Of a stretch of 64,000 bases of DNA, positions 30,598-41,912 are shown piece by piece. The notes under the pieces were generated by a model. It was not told where the DNA came from. It did not search any database and saw only the letters and a list, made by a program, of their open reading frames with translations. A program made the translations under genes and the position numbers. Position 1 is the first letter of the stretch; every line of letters begins with the position of its first letter. This stretch comes from Symbiodinium natans (lineage: Eukaryota; Sar; Dinophyceae; Suessiales; Symbiodiniaceae): contig CAJNDS010002226.1 in NCBI GenBank assembly GCA_905221605.1, positions 251,001-315,000 on the forward strand. Reading direction: 5' to 3'.

Positions 30598-31537
30598 GGG
30601 GCGGGGCGGGGGGGGGGGAGGGGGGGTGGAGGGGGAGGGGGGGGAGGGGGGGGGGGAGGGGGGGAGGGGGGGGGGGAGGGGAGGGGGGGGGGGGGGGGGG
30701 GGGGGGAGGGGGGGGAGGGGGGGGGGGCGGCGGGGGAGGGGGGGAGGGGGGGGAGGGGGGGGAGGGGGGGAGGGGGGAGAAGGAGGGGGGGAGGGGGGGA
30801 GGGGGGGAGGGGGGGAGGGGGGGGGGAGGAGGGGGGGGGAGGAGGGGAGGGGGGGATGGGGGGGGGGGAGGGGGGGAGGGGGGGGAGGAGGGGGGGAGGG
30901 GGGGAGGGGCGGGGGGGAGGGGGGGAGGGGGGGGGGGGGGGAGGGGGGGGGGGGGGGGGAGGGGGGAGGGGGCCAGGGGGGGAGGGGGGCAGGGGGTGGG
31001 AGGGGGGGAGGGGGAGGGGGGAGGGGGGGGGGGAGGGGGGGAGGGGGGGGTGGGAGGGGGGGGGGGGAGGGGGGAGGGGGGGGGAGGGGGGGAGGCGGGG
31101 AGGGGGGAGGGGGGGAGGGGGGGAGGGGGGGGGAGGGGGGGAGGGGGGGAGGGAGGGGGGGAGGCGGGGGAGGGGGGGGGGGAGGGAGGGGGGGGAGGGG
31201 GGGGCGGGGGGGAGGGGGGGAGGGGGGGAGGGGGGGGGAGGGAGGGGGGGGAGGGGGGGGGAGGGGGGGACGGGGGGGAGGGGGGGAGGGGGGGAGGGGG
31301 GGAGGGGGGGGGAGGGGGGGAGGGGGGGAGGGGGGAGGGGGAGGGGGAGGGGGGGGGGAGGGGGGGAGGGGGGGGCGGGGGGGAGGGGGGGGGGAGGGGG
31401 AGGGGGGAGGGGGGGGAAGGGGGGGGGGAGGGGGGGAGGGGGGGGGGAGGGGGGGAGGAGGGGACGGGGGAGGGGGGGAGGGGAGGAGGGGGGGAGGGGG
31501 GGGAGGGGGGGGGAGGGGGGGAGGGGGGGAGGAGGGG
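30598..31537. repeat. G-rich homopurine tract, about 940 bp
   Basis: Almost only G, with single A every 5-9 bases (GGGGGGA-type units) and a few C or T. It has no coding meaning even though all plus frames are open (Gly/Glu/Arg). Strong G-quadruplex and triplex potential. Confidence 0.98.
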
Positions 31538-31625
31538 GTCAGAGCCGAAGTTGCAGGGACACTTGCGAGCAAGCGCCCATCCACGTCGCGACCTACTTCG
31601 GCAGGGCCAGACCTGCTGGTTTACA

Positions 31626-31712
31626 GGTTTATAGGGCTTAGGGTTTAGGGTTTAGGGTTTGGGGTTCAAAGTTTAGGGTTTCGGGTTTAGGGTTTAGGGT
31701 TTAGGGGGTAGG
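31626..31712 (+). repeat. TTTAGGG array between the two G-rich tracts
   Basis: About ten units, several variant. Confidence 0.9.
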
Positions 31713-31855
31713 GTTGAATGAGCCAACCCACCTCACGAACTCCAAAGCCCACCTTTCTTTGTAGGTGATAGCTTGAGACGACCCAATCCTAAACTCCGAA
31801 CTCTCCTTTAGGAAGTTCTTTAGAAATCGACAACAAAGCAGGTTGTTTTTTGTTG

Positions 31856-32563
31856 TGGGGGGGGGGGGGGGGGGGGAAGGGGCATGGACCCAAGGGAAAG
31901 GGGGGGGGGGGGGGAGGGGGGGGGGGGAGGGGGGGAGGGGGGGAGGGGGGAGGGGGGGAGGGGGGGGAGGGGGGGAGGGGGGGGGGGGGGAGGGGGGGAG
32001 GTGGGGAGGGGAAGGGGGGGAGGGGGGGAGGGGGGGAGGGGGGAGGGGGGGAGGGGGGAGGGGGGAGGGGGGGGAGGGGGGGGAGGGGGGAGGGGGGGAG
32101 GGGGGGGGAGGGGGGGAGGGGGGAGGGGGGAGGGGGGGAGGGGGGGGAGGGGGGGAGGGGGGGAGGGGGGGAGAGGGGGGGAGGGGGGGCGGGGGGGAGG
32201 GGGGGAGGGGGGGAGGGGGGGAGGGGGGGAGGGGGGGAGGGGGGGAAGGGGGAGGGGGGAGGGGGGGGAGGGGGGGAGGGAGGGGGGGAGGGGGGGAGGG
32301 GGGGGGGCGGGGGGGGGAGGGGGGGGAGGGGGGGAGGGGGGGTGGGAGGGAGGGGGGGGGAGGGGGGAGGGGGGGAGGAGGGGGGAGGGGGGGAGGGGGG
32401 AGGAGGGGGGAGGGGGGGAGGGGGGGGAGAGAGGGGGGGAGGGGGGGAGGGGGGGAGGTAGGGGGATGGGGGGAGGAGGGGAGGGGGGGAGGGGGGGGGG
32501 ATGGGGGGGGGAGGGGGGGGAGGGGGGAGGGGGGGAGGGGGGGAGGGGGAGAGGGGGGAGCAG
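31856..32563. repeat. G-rich homopurine tract, about 705 bp
   Basis: Same character as the first tract, starting with a G-run of more than 20. The tracts are about 320 bp apart. Confidence 0.98.
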
Positions 32564-32834
32564 GCTTCTACATCGTCATAGGGTCCGTAAGAGGGGAGTG
32601 CGGAGTACGGGACCTAAAGCGTCTTAGAAAAATTTTTTCAGAGAGCCACTCCGAATAGTGGGCTGCTCGCACTTTGGTGAAGGTTCCAAACCCCTGCACC
32701 CGAACTGGAGGCTGCCACGAAGGTCCCAGTGGCCCGTCGAGCTGGCGTGCGGACTCGGCATCCAGGGCCTGGACACCACGTTTGCTTTGCGGAGGCTCTA
32801 GGTGAGCCTTGATGGGCAGTTCTGTGTTCCTTAG

Positions 32835-32936
32835 CTTTGGAGTAGGCCCTGGAAAAAAAGTATATACTTTTTAGGTATAATTTGCTATAACAGGAGCCCA
32901 AGACCATAAAAAAGTATTAAAGTATAGTACTCCAAG
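32835..32936. mobile_element. Family E element, copy 2
   Basis: It starts CTTTGGAGTAGGCCCTGG and ends AAAGTATAGTACTCCAAG. The AAAAAAAGTATATACTT and AAAAAAGTATTAAAG blocks match copy 1. No target duplication is obvious. Confidence 0.75.
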
Positions 32937-33021
32937 ACCCAGGTTCTGACCGAAACTCTAAAAAGGTACCTGTACCACTTATAGAACTAGGAAAGCCCCA
33001 TGCTACACGGAACCCCACAAA

Positions 33022-33090
33022 AACTGCAAGTCTAAACCCTACACCCTAAACCCGAAACCCTAAACCCTGAACCCTAAACCCTAAACCCAG
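33022..33090 (-). repeat. CCCTAAA array
   Basis: About nine units with variants. Confidence 0.9.
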
Positions 33091-33225
33091 TTCGCGCCCC
33101 CACCCAGGGGCTGGAAGCTAGCGCGCCTCGACATAAATCTGCCCGCGCGCGACCTTCTCCTCGTCACGCACAGGCTTGCCTCTTTTCCGCTGGGGTTCAG
33201 AGCTTGGGGGTTTAGGGTGCAGGGC

Positions 33226-33296
33226 ACTAAACCCTAAACCCTAAACCCTAAACCCTAAACCCTAAACCCTAAACCCTAAACCCTAAACCCTAAACC
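33226..33296 (-). repeat. CCCTAAA array
   Basis: About ten perfect units. Confidence 0.96.
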
Positions 33297-33394
33297 ATGC
33301 ACTGGTTCTTGAGAGGGAACAAGGGAATGAGGTAGGAATTCGGTAACCTACAGAATCCGCCTTAACGAGTCCAAGGTTCTAAGTATGGGCCCCT

Positions 33395-33455
33395 GCTTTG
33401 GGTCCCTTGTTGCATATCCCTTTGATACACCTTATAACAAGGGCCCGTCCTTCGG
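33395..33455. mobile_element. Small inverted-repeat element
   Basis: GGGTCCCTTGTT and AACAAGGGCCC form a hairpin-like pair about 50 bp apart. Single copy. Confidence 0.4.
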
Positions 33456-33841
33456 ATCCCTAAAAGAAAACCCCGAACCCCTGACCCTTTAACCCCTAAA
33501 CCCTAAACCCAAAACCCTAAACCCTAAACCCTAAGGGTAAGGGACCATACTATGTGGGCGCCCAACCTTAGACTGTGGAGCTTGAGGGAGGGATTCGGTT
33601 TTAGGTGCTAGGGGCTTAACCCTTGCAAACCCTAAATCCTAAACCCGAAACCCTAAACCCTAAACCCTAAACCCTAAACCCTGTAAGCCCTAGACTCGCC
33701 AAACCCCCTAAAGCTCCGAAAAAGCCCAACGCTCCCATAAATCCCCTAAACCCTAAACTCTAAACGGATACACCCCTACGGGCGCTATGAACCTCTATGT
33801 CCCCTACACCCCCTAAACCCTAAACCTCGAAACCCTAAAAC

Positions 33842-33945
33842 TTTGGGATGTTCACCCTTCTGCTCACAGTCCTTAAACAGGATAAAAAGTACAATCTCCC
33901 TTAACCTCGACTAAGGACTGTTAGTATAAGGGGACACATCCCAAC
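33842..33945. mobile_element. Family D palindromic element, copy 2 (104 bp)
   Basis: It starts TTTGGGATGTTCACCCTTC and ends GTATAAGGGGACACATCCCAA, with CACAGTCCTTA/TAAGGACTGTTAG inside. The length equals that of copy 1. Confidence 0.8.
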
Positions 33946-34189
33946 CCGGAACCCCAAACCACCTAGAAATCTACAAACCCTAGACGCCCCTGAGCCAGGT
34001 TGCCTGCTCGACTCGACAGGTTCCAGGAGGGTGCGCGCAGGGAGAAGACGACACCGACCTTGGGTGTCAGTTTTGGGGGGTTTGTTTGGGGGGCGTTGGG
34101 GGGTTTTGCGGGGTTTGAAGACTACAGCGACCTTGGGTCAGTTTGAGGGTTTTCGTTTGGGGGTTTTTGGGGGGGTTTGAGGGTATTAG

Positions 34190-34330
34190 GGTTGTGAGGA
34201 CTTGGGGGTTTAAGGGTTTTTTCAGGCTTTAAGGGCATTAGGGTTTTCAGGACTTGGGGGTTCGAGGGGTTCAGGCTTTAAGGGCATTCGGGTTTTCAGG
34301 ACTTGGGGGGCTCAAGGGTTTGAAGGTTTT
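34190..34330. repeat. Minisatellite, about 62-bp unit
   Basis: GGACTTGGGGGTT..AAGGG and CAGGCTTTAAGGGCATT and GGGTTTTCA occur in about 2.5 copies. Confidence 0.8.
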
Positions 34331-34944
34331 TGGAGTTTGGGGCTCGTTCGGAATTTTGCATGCTTAACGGGGGGTCAGGGCTCTTTGGGGTTGTAGAGGG
34401 GAAGGGTGGCTCCGAGGTTTCTGCGCCTTCAAGGTGTTTGTTGATGCTCTGTAGCGTTCGAAGGTTTTATGGTACCAGGGAGTTTGATATTTCTTTTGGG
34501 CCGGTTGGGGCTTTAGGCCAAACGCTCAAGGATGTACGTAGGGTTTAGGTCTAGCGTGAAACTTACTTAGACTAAGGGCTTGGGTGCTGCACTCGGTTTC
34601 GGAGTTGGCGTAGGGTTTAACGTCCTAGCATCACGTCTACATCTCAAACGACTAGACCCATAAGCCCACCCCGCATGTCATATGTCCCACCTGCACTACA
34701 AGCCCACGGAAAACTCTATGAGCCCTATACCGTCAGCCACAAGAAGATGAAGTCTTATATGCGAAGTTACTATCTCAGTGAAACGTTATATCGTATGTAT
34801 GTATACACGTGTATAAAACGCTTCAGCCCCAGAAGAAACCAATGCACATCCCTTCTCGTAAAGCCCTCTCAGGGCATCAAAGCCTCAAACAATTACTTTT
34901 AATCAAGCTGTAAGGCACTCTGCCCTTAGAGCCATGTGGAACCA

Positions 34945-34975
34945 TTGGTACCATGTATGTATATGTACATATATG

Positions 34976-35020
<45 letters not shown>

Positions 35021-35038
35021 ACATGTTATATACCGTAT
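34945..35038. repeat. TATGTA microsatellite
   Basis: About 15 copies of TATGTA with variants. Confidence 0.94.
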
Positions 35039-35860
35039 ATACCCAACTAGAATAGCCCTGTAGACTCGATAAGCGTTGCAAGCCCGCTGACCTACCCTAG
35101 AAATAAAAGGCCCAGCAAACCCAGGCGAAACCTTTAAACGCACCCTAGAATCCCTGTAAACCCTGAACAAGAATCTGTACCCCATCATACACCCCTCTAA
35201 ACCCCTTGAAAAAACCGAACCCTCAGACACGGCCCAGAAGTCAAATTCTTCCCCCCCTCTCCCCCCAAATCAAGTACAAGCTGCAGTCTCTGGCCCACCA
35301 AGCTCCTTTCAAAAGGCATTAGGATTGCAGGATGCAGGACCTTCAGGTTGTCGGGCCTGTTGGGTTTAGAGGTCATGCCAGTCCAGAGTCCAGGCTTCGG
35401 GTGTGATTGTGTGGTTTCAGGAGTCAAGGGTGCATGGTCCTTTGGGAATACTAGGGGCCGTTTGGCTTACCTGCCCTCGCCACTGCATCAACCCATTTGG
35501 GAAGCCGACAAAGTGTCAGACCACTTCCAGGAGTTCAATAGCACTCTAAAGAGTTCAAGGGGACGGGGACGACAGTTCTGCACTCACGAGGACCACGCGC
35601 ACGGGATGAAGGTGGAATGGTGCGAAATGCAACTCCCTTAGAACGGACACAGCAGACTTTCCTGCCACGATTTCGCAACACCGAGCTAAAAAAGAGTAGT
35701 TTAGGGTTTAGGATTTACTGCAAGTGCTGTTTGAAGGGCCCGTCCTGGATGGTGCGTACTTCCAAGTTGCCAAGACGGTAGATGCGGAAGGTAGCCCCAT
35801 CCTGGAGGCGGGGTCTTTCAGGTCAGGGCTTTTAGGGGTAACATAGATTGCCTTACCTGA

Positions 35861-35968
35861 CTACTGATTGCTTCAGAACCCCGAACAAATAAAGACTATT
35901 CTTCCTTGTTAAGGGTAATCTAGGGATTCTTACTTTTTATTCTTTTGGGGTTCTTAAGCAAATAGTAG
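35861..35968. mobile_element. Family K element, copy 1 (108 bp)
   Basis: The left arm CTACTGATTGCTTCAGAACC and right arm GGGGTTCTTAAGCAAATAGTAG are inverted. It shares TTAAGGGTAATCTAGGGATT with copy 2 in reverse. Confidence 0.7.
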
Positions 35969-36547
35969 CTGCCTCACCTGTAACAGTTTCTACTACTCTG
36001 CTTCATGCAAGGACTCTAGGGTGTCCAGCGTTTCGGGCGTATTTCGGGGACTGGGCTGAAGGTGTACAGTACATGCTTCAGGACACCTAGGAAGCCCCGT
36101 GATCCTTAGGGGTACCGTTGTGGCTAACCCTAAACCCTAAACCCTAAACCCTTCTGGGGCCAAGGGTTCCCCAAAAACACTTAAGTCAAAGAAAAACGAG
36201 CTTTCGCGAAGGGTTTCGTTCCTGCCCCAGGGCTTTGGGTGAAGCCCCCGACTCTGAAACCTCTCACCCTAAACCCTAAACCCTAAACCCTAAACCCTAA
36301 ACCAGGGACCAAACAACAAACTTATGGCCCAATGCTCTTGAATTGAGGAGAGTTTGGGGAGGATAAGGAGTTCAGGGCTTAGGGCTCTTGATTCTTCAGG
36401 TCGTCCAAGGGTGAATGTGTTCTAGGAGGGGCTACGTATAAGGGGCATGTGCGAGAAACAGCTCTCCGCGTGAGAACGCGCCTCCAGGTCAGCTCGTTTC
36501 CTACCTCTGAAAAAAAGGTTCTAGGGATTGATATGGTTTGGTAGGGT

Positions 36548-36756
36548 TCAGGATTTAGGTTTGGGGTTTAGGGTTTAGGGTTTAATTAGGTTTAGGGTTT
36601 AGGGTTTAGGGTTTAGGGTTTAGGGTTTAGGGTTTAGGGTTTAGGGTTTAGGGTTTAGGGTTTAGGGTTTAGGGTTTAGGGTTTAGGGTTTAGGGTTTAG
36701 GGTTTAGGGTTTAGGGTTTAGGGTTTGGGGTTTGGGGTTTAGGGTTTTGGGGCGGC
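36548..36756 (+). repeat. Long TTTAGGG array
   Basis: About 29 units with a TTTAATTAGG slip near the start and TTTGGGG at the end. Confidence 0.97.
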
Positions 36757-36846
36757 AATGCATCAGCACCTAAGAACCGCCTCCGTGGTCTTGTTGAACT
36801 CTGGCGCAGCCGTGGGCAGGATGTCGTTCTGGGCGAGAGTTTGGGG

Positions 36847-36970
36847 GCTGTTTAGGGTTTAGGGTTTAGGGTTTAGGGTTTCGGGTTTCGGGTTTAGGGT
36901 TTAGGGTTTTAGGGTTTTAGGGTTTTAGGGTTTTAGGTTTAGGCTTTAGGGTTTAGGGTTTAGGGTTGAG
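36847..36970 (+). repeat. TTTAGGG array with TTTTAGGG block
   Basis: TTTAGGG, two TTTCGGG, then about four TTTTAGGG units. Confidence 0.93.
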
Positions 36971-37820
36971 TTATTTAGGGTTCAGCGTTACAAGTATGTA
37001 GTTGGACCGCGGGGCGTCCTTGCCCGTGTGCTCTTCGGCACTTTTCGGCTGGAAACCTATGCCTTTTTCGGGTTTTTCTCCTTTTCCGAGGCCTCCGTCA
37101 CCTGAAGTTTTTCAAGCCCTTTTCAACACGCGTTTTTTTTTCGGGTTTTTGCTTTTGGACACTTTTCCGCTCTTGGCTGTGCGTTTCTTCGGGTTTTTGT
37201 CTGATTTTCTCTGTTGTTTGCACCTTTTTTTTCTTATATTCTTGTTTTTGTTTGTTTCTCTGTCGTTTTTTCTCGCCTTTTCCGGACTCTGTTTTTTCCG
37301 TGTTTTGGCTTTCGGCCACTTTTTTTGGTCTTCTTCCATGCCACTGCCGGCTCCGGCCAGCCTGTGCCTGCTGAGGGCAGCCCTGGCTCTGCTGAGGACG
37401 TCTGACTTGCATCCGTGTTCCTCTTGCGTGCGAATCCATGTCCGCACGATGATTCCGTTCGTGTTACCACTGCGTGCGAATGGCCAGAGCATCCATGCCC
37501 GCACGATGAGAACGTCCGTGTTACCACTGCGTGCGAATGGCCAGCGAACTTTGGGGCTTGCCATTTCACATGGATGACTTTCAAGTTGTGAGTCCTAAAC
37601 TACTTCATTTTGGTAGCACTTTTTTTGGCGTTTCTCTCAAATACCGCCCCTGCCAGTGGTTTCGGCCTTCAGCCTCAGAAAACTGCTTGTCCCGTACCAC
37701 GGGCAAAAAAAACCCACGCACCATATAGCTCGGGCAGCTTGAACTGATCCTGGGCTTGGACACCTATCGCTTCGCTCGTCAACTGAATCAAAATTGCTCA
37801 GCCTGAACCGACGAAGATTT
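36971..37820. other. T-rich segment and tandem duplication, no gene recognised
   Basis: 37130-37330 is strongly T-rich on the plus strand (runs of 7-9 T), so the 191-codon frame there is Phe/Leu rich by composition. It resembles the T-rich intron 3 of the membrane gene only in composition. Confidence 0.45.
37427..37552. repeat. Tandem duplication, about 60-bp unit
   Basis: CCGCACGATGA then TTCGTGTTACCACTGCGTGC and GAATGGCCAG occur twice, with a third partial start at 37427. Confidence 0.85.
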
Positions 37821-37958
37821 CAGGGTTGAGGGTTTAGGTTTAGGGTTTAGGGTTTAGGGTTTAGGGTTTAGGGTTTAGGGTTTAGGGTTTAGGGTTTAGG
37901 GTTTAGGGTTTAGGGTTTAGGGTTTAGGGTTTAGGGTTTAGTTAAACCCTAATTGAGG
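37821..37958. repeat. TTTAGGG array meeting an inverted CCCTAA unit
   Basis: About 17 TTTAGGG units end in TTTAGTTAAACCCTAA at about 37937, a small head-to-head junction. Confidence 0.95.
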
Positions 37959-37964
37959 ATGCTG

Positions 37965-38145
37965 AACCCTAAACCCAAAGCCCCAAACCCTAAACCCTAA
38001 ATCCCCGGAAACCCCCAAAGCGCAAAACCTAACCCCTAAAGAGTAAACCCTAAACCCTAAAACCCTAAACCCTCAACCCTTAGACCCCTAAACCCCTAAA
38101 ACCCTAAAGCCTGGGCCCTAAACCCTAAACCCCAAACCCTAAACC
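37965..38145 (-). repeat. Degenerate CCCTAAA array
   Basis: Many variant units; reads as the older continuation of the inverted half. Confidence 0.85.
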
Positions 38146-38243
38146 TTGCCAAGGCTTCACACTCCCCCAAAAAACCCGAATTTTCCCACCCAATATAGGA
38201 TGGCCCTTAACATTCCTGAATAATATTCCTGAGTATGATCCTG

Positions 38244-38322
38244 AACCCTAAACCCTAAACCCTAATCCCTAAACCCTAAACCCCAAACCCTAAACCCTAA
38301 ACCCTAAACCCTAAACACAATA
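38244..38322 (-). repeat. CCCTAAA array
   Basis: About 11 units. Confidence 0.93.
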
Positions 38323-38420
38323 AGGGAAAATGCAAAATGCCCCACAGGCCTTCCTAGTAATCCCGGGAGCCAAGGTGCCAACAGCGCCTGCTGGAAGGTT
38401 CCATCGACCTGCCATCCGCT

Positions 38421-38490
38421 ACAGGGTTTAGGGTTTAGGGTTTAGGGTTTGGGGTTTGGGGTTTAGGGCGTAGGGTTTAGGGTTTTAGGG
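38421..38490 (+). repeat. TTTAGGG array
   Basis: About nine units, with TTTGGGG. Confidence 0.93.
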
Positions 38491-39011
38491 GCCGAAGCAA
38501 ACCAATTAATTGTACAACGATTGGCATGTAAACTGGCTTTTTAGGTCTTTAGGGTCTGTTTTCCTTGAGGTTTGAGGGAAGGTCCGTGTGTAGCTTTAAG
38601 CAAGGTTATGAGTAACATGCATCATCATGCACAACATTACGTGGTTTGAGCCAGAATCAAGTAAATTGCATCCAGAGCAAAAAGCACAAGCCCCTGCCTC
38701 CTAGAACTCCCATTGCAAGCCGCTCAGCGATTTGCTTTAGGGTTTAGGATTTAGGGTTCAAGGTTTAGGGTGTAGGGTTTCGGGCTTAGGGCCCCAAATG
38801 CCACACCCTAGCTTGGAATTAGAGCTCTGCCAAACAACTTATTTCTAAATGAGACCTCCGATTTCCAGTGAGGGCAATGTAAAACAGCCCGGCCGCCACA
38901 ACCACAAATCAACAAGCCCAAAGCTCTAAACCTGAACCCCCCACACCCCGTACAGCCTAAACCCCTCGAGCTTCTGCATCCTACCCTAGCCAAAGACTGA
39001 ATCCTTTATAT

Positions 39012-39096
39012 TCACCTCAAACCCGAAACTTCCTAAACTTCCTAAGCTTCCTAGCTTCCTAAGCTTCCTGAGCTTCCTAAGCTTCCTAAACACTAA
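39012..39096. repeat. CTTCCTAAG minisatellite
   Basis: About eight copies of AGCTTCCTA / AACTTCCTA. Confidence 0.9.
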
Positions 39097-39536
39097 ACCC
39101 TAAACCCTGAACCCTGAACCCTAAACCCTAAACCCTCCCCAACTCCCCCCCCCCCCCCTCTTCCACACCTGGAGCTCCACCAGCGCCGACTTCATCGCCT
39201 GCAAGGCTGCCGGGGAGCAGCCGTTGTCCTTGGCTCGTAACATCTTCGGGCTTTTGGGCTCGGAAGGCCCTAAACCCCGAACCCCCAAAACCCCAGGGTT
39301 TAGGGTGTAGGGTTTAGGGTTTAGGGTTAGGGTTTCGGGTTTCGGGTTTAGGGTTTGAGCTCATTCTGCTGGGCTTAGGAAGTCAAGGCTTGGGGAGATA
39401 GGGTCAGGGCGTGGATGTTCGTGGGGGTTTAGAAGTTAGGCGAATCCAGGTGCTTTATTCCCCGCCCTCGGTGCGGGGTTGTTAGATTTTAAACTCAACT
39501 CTTCTCCTCGCCCGGAACTCTTCTCCTGGCTCATCT

Positions 39537-39665
39537 CTGGAGTGCGCAACCCCAGAGTGTCCCTGGAGTGCCCAACCCTGAGGGTCCCTGGAGTGCCCAC
39601 CCCAAAGTGTCCCTAGAGTGCCCAATCTCAGAGTGTCCCTGGAGTGCTCAACCCCAGAGTATCAC
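39537..39665. repeat. 26-bp minisatellite, five copies
   Basis: CTGGAGTGCCCAACCCCAGA-GTGTCC units with small changes. Confidence 0.9.
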
Positions 39666-40153
39666 TACCCAGAGAGGGCGGGGATGTTCGAAGTAGAATA
39701 ATTCTAGTATATTCTTTCTTTGAGCGGGAGGGAATTAATGTAATCCCAGCTGCAGACCTTAAACCCCAGTTAGGGTTCAGGGTTGAGGGTTGCTTGAAAA
39801 AAGTGCGTTTGTAAGGGAGCAAAGAAACCCAACGTTGCTGCTGCATATCCTCGGCCCTGAGCTCCACAACCTGCCCACAACCCGAAGCCCGAGCCCTGAA
39901 ACCTCGGCATTTGGTGGTTTCGGGTTTGCAGTAAACTCCAAAAAGTTGGAACATCCTTATCCCCATACCCGAGAAGGTACATTAAAGGAAAGCCCAGCTC
40001 TCATCATCCGTAAGCCATGTTCCAACTTTCCGGAGTTTGCTGTAGGGCCTCGAGATAGTAAGTTAGGATTGGGGGATAAGGGTAGTTCAGGACCAGAAAC
40101 CACATTAAACTGAGAGTGCCCCTGCTGGGCTGGGTACTTTATCAGGGAACCTA

Positions 40154-40300
40154 GAACCCTAAACCCTAAACCCTAAACCCTAAACCCTGAACACTGAACC
40201 CAAAACCCTAAACCCTAAACCCTAAACCCTGAACCCTAAACCCTAAACCCTAAACCCGAAACCCTAAACCCTAAACCCCAAACCCCAAACCCTAAACCCA
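40154..40300 (-). repeat. CCCTAAA array
   Basis: About 20 units with CCCTGAA and CCCCAAA variants. Confidence 0.94.
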
Positions 40301-40412
40301 CTGGCCCGCCAAGAGGCGACCTTGAAGCCCGAGGTCCACGAGCGCGGGAAGTCGGAGCCAGCGTTGCCTTGTTCCGACGTTCAAGCGAAGAGCGGGGGGG
40401 GAGGGGGGGGGG

Positions 40413-40678
40413 GGGTTTAGGTTAGGGTTTAGGGTTAGGTTTAGGGTTTTTAGGGTTTAGGGTTTAGGGTTTAGGGTTAGGGTAGGGTTTTTAGGGTTTA
40501 GGTTTAGGTTTAGGGTTTTAGGGGTTTAGGGTTTAGGGTTTAGGGTTTAGGGTTTAGGGTTTAGGGTTTAGGGTTTAGGGTTTAGGGTTTAGGGTTTAGG
40601 GTTTAGGGTTTAGGGTTTAGGGTTTAGGGTTTAGGGTTTAGGGTTTAGGGTTTGGGGTTTGGGGTTTAGGGTTTCGGG
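40413..40678 (+). repeat. Long TTTAGGG array
   Basis: An irregular first part (GGTTAGGG, TTTTTAGGG) leads into about 22 perfect units from 40532. Confidence 0.96.
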
Positions 40679-40885
40679 CTCGAACCCCTAAACCCCCATA
40701 AAACCCCTAAACCCCTAAACTTAGGGGCTGAGGGTTTTGGGCCAGGGCGGGGGTTGATAGGGTGTAGTGGGCTCGCCAGCCAAGCTGCCAGGCACGAACG
40801 AGCGATCGCAGAAGCTGACCTTCCTCTTCCTGGGAAGTCTGGCTGGTGCTTTGTAGGGAATGAGGTACCTATGTAATTACTCCCC

Positions 40886-41382
40886 GGTTGTGGTGGTGGT
40901 TGTGGTTGTGGTTGTTGTGGTTGTGGTGGTTGTGGTGGTTGTGTGGTGGTTGTGGTGGTTGTGGTGGTTGTGGTGGTTGTGGTGGTTGTGGTGGTTGTGG
41001 TGGTTGTGGTGGTTGTGGTGGTTGTGGTGGTTGTGGTGGTTGTGGTGGTTGTGGTGGTTGTGGTGGTTGTGGTGGTTGTGGTGGTTGTGGTGGTTGTGGA
41101 GGTTGTGGTGGTTGTGGTGGTTGTTGTGGTTGCTGTGGTTTGTGTGGTTGTTGTGGTTGTTGTGGTTGTTGTGGTTGTTGTGGTTGTTGTGGTTGTTGTG
41201 GTTGTTGTGGTTGTTGTGGTTGTTGTGGTTGTTGTGGTTGTTGTGGTTGTCGCGGTTGTCGCGGTTGTCGTGGTTGTTGTGGTTGTTGTGGTTGTTGTGG
41301 TTGTTGTGGTTGTTGTGGTTGTGGCGCTTGTGGTGGTTGTAGTGGTTGTGGTTGTTGTGGTTGTTGTGGTTGTTGTTGGTAG
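40886..41382. repeat. TTGTGGTGG / TTGTTGTGG 9-bp array
   Basis: About 24 units of GGTGGTTGT to about 41120, then GGTTGTTGT units to about 41375, with TTGTCGCGG in three units. A long minus-strand frame reads poly-Thr, which I take as a repeat artefact. Confidence 0.97.
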
Positions 41383-41825
41383 AAACAAAGACTGGAGCTC
41401 CGTCCTTGTTGCCTGCGTATAAAGGCTGCGATGAAAGCAGGATTGGATGTTACTGGTAGCGTGCAGCTGCAGTGCCAGTGCTTTCGGGAGCTCTAAACCA
41501 ACACATATCTGTCCTAACCCCAAACATGACACTTGTTTCGATTCGGGTTCTAGGTAGCTGTTTACAGCAGGGCTCCTTCTGAGAACACACACACACCCCC
41601 CCTTCCGAACAAAACAATGAACGGCCGCCCACATGCTTGTGGAGGCAGGGTAGGCTACCCTAACCCCTAAACCCTAATCCCTAAACCCTAAACCCCGTGA
41701 AGGAGATTGTTCTAGGGGCGCTGAAGCCGTTGGCTCGAACCTCGCTAGTTCTCTGTAGGGACTTTGCGAACTAGGTACCTCACATCCCCCTGACAAAAAC
41801 CCGTCGGGCACCTAATTCGCAAAAC

Positions 41826-41912
41826 CGAAACCCCAAACCCCAAACCCCAAACCCCAAACCCCAAACCCCAAACCCTAAACCCTAAACCCCAAAGCCCAAA
41901 CCCTAAACCCTA
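41826..41912 (-). repeat. CCCCAAA variant array
   Basis: About seven CCCCAAA units then CCCTAAA. Confidence 0.93.

Larger units (their letters stand above)
32564..36547. other. Intergenic, no gene recognised
   Basis: Elements E, D and K, degenerate CCCTAAA at 33480-33530 and 33635-33685, and the 34.2-kb minisatellite. The open frame at 35348-35641 has mixed composition but no recognised motif. Confidence 0.45.

Noticed and set aside
30317-32658. Very long Gly/Glu/Arg and Pro/Ser open frames in the G-rich tracts
   Set aside because: They are open in all frames because the sequence is almost pure G with A; no stop codons can form. No protein evidence.
35348-35641. 97-codon plus-strand frame
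   Set aside because: Mixed composition, but no motif, no splice context and no homology I recognise.
37002-37577. 191-codon Phe/Leu-rich frame that looks like a membrane protein
   Set aside because: The region is T-rich on this strand, and the end of the frame is a tandem duplication. No motif and no conserved family pattern.
40666-41634. 322-codon minus-strand frame with poly-Thr, and plus-strand poly-Val, Cys-Gly and Trp-Leu frames
   Set aside because: All arise from the 9-bp TTGTGGTGG repeat; the non-repeat ends show no family.
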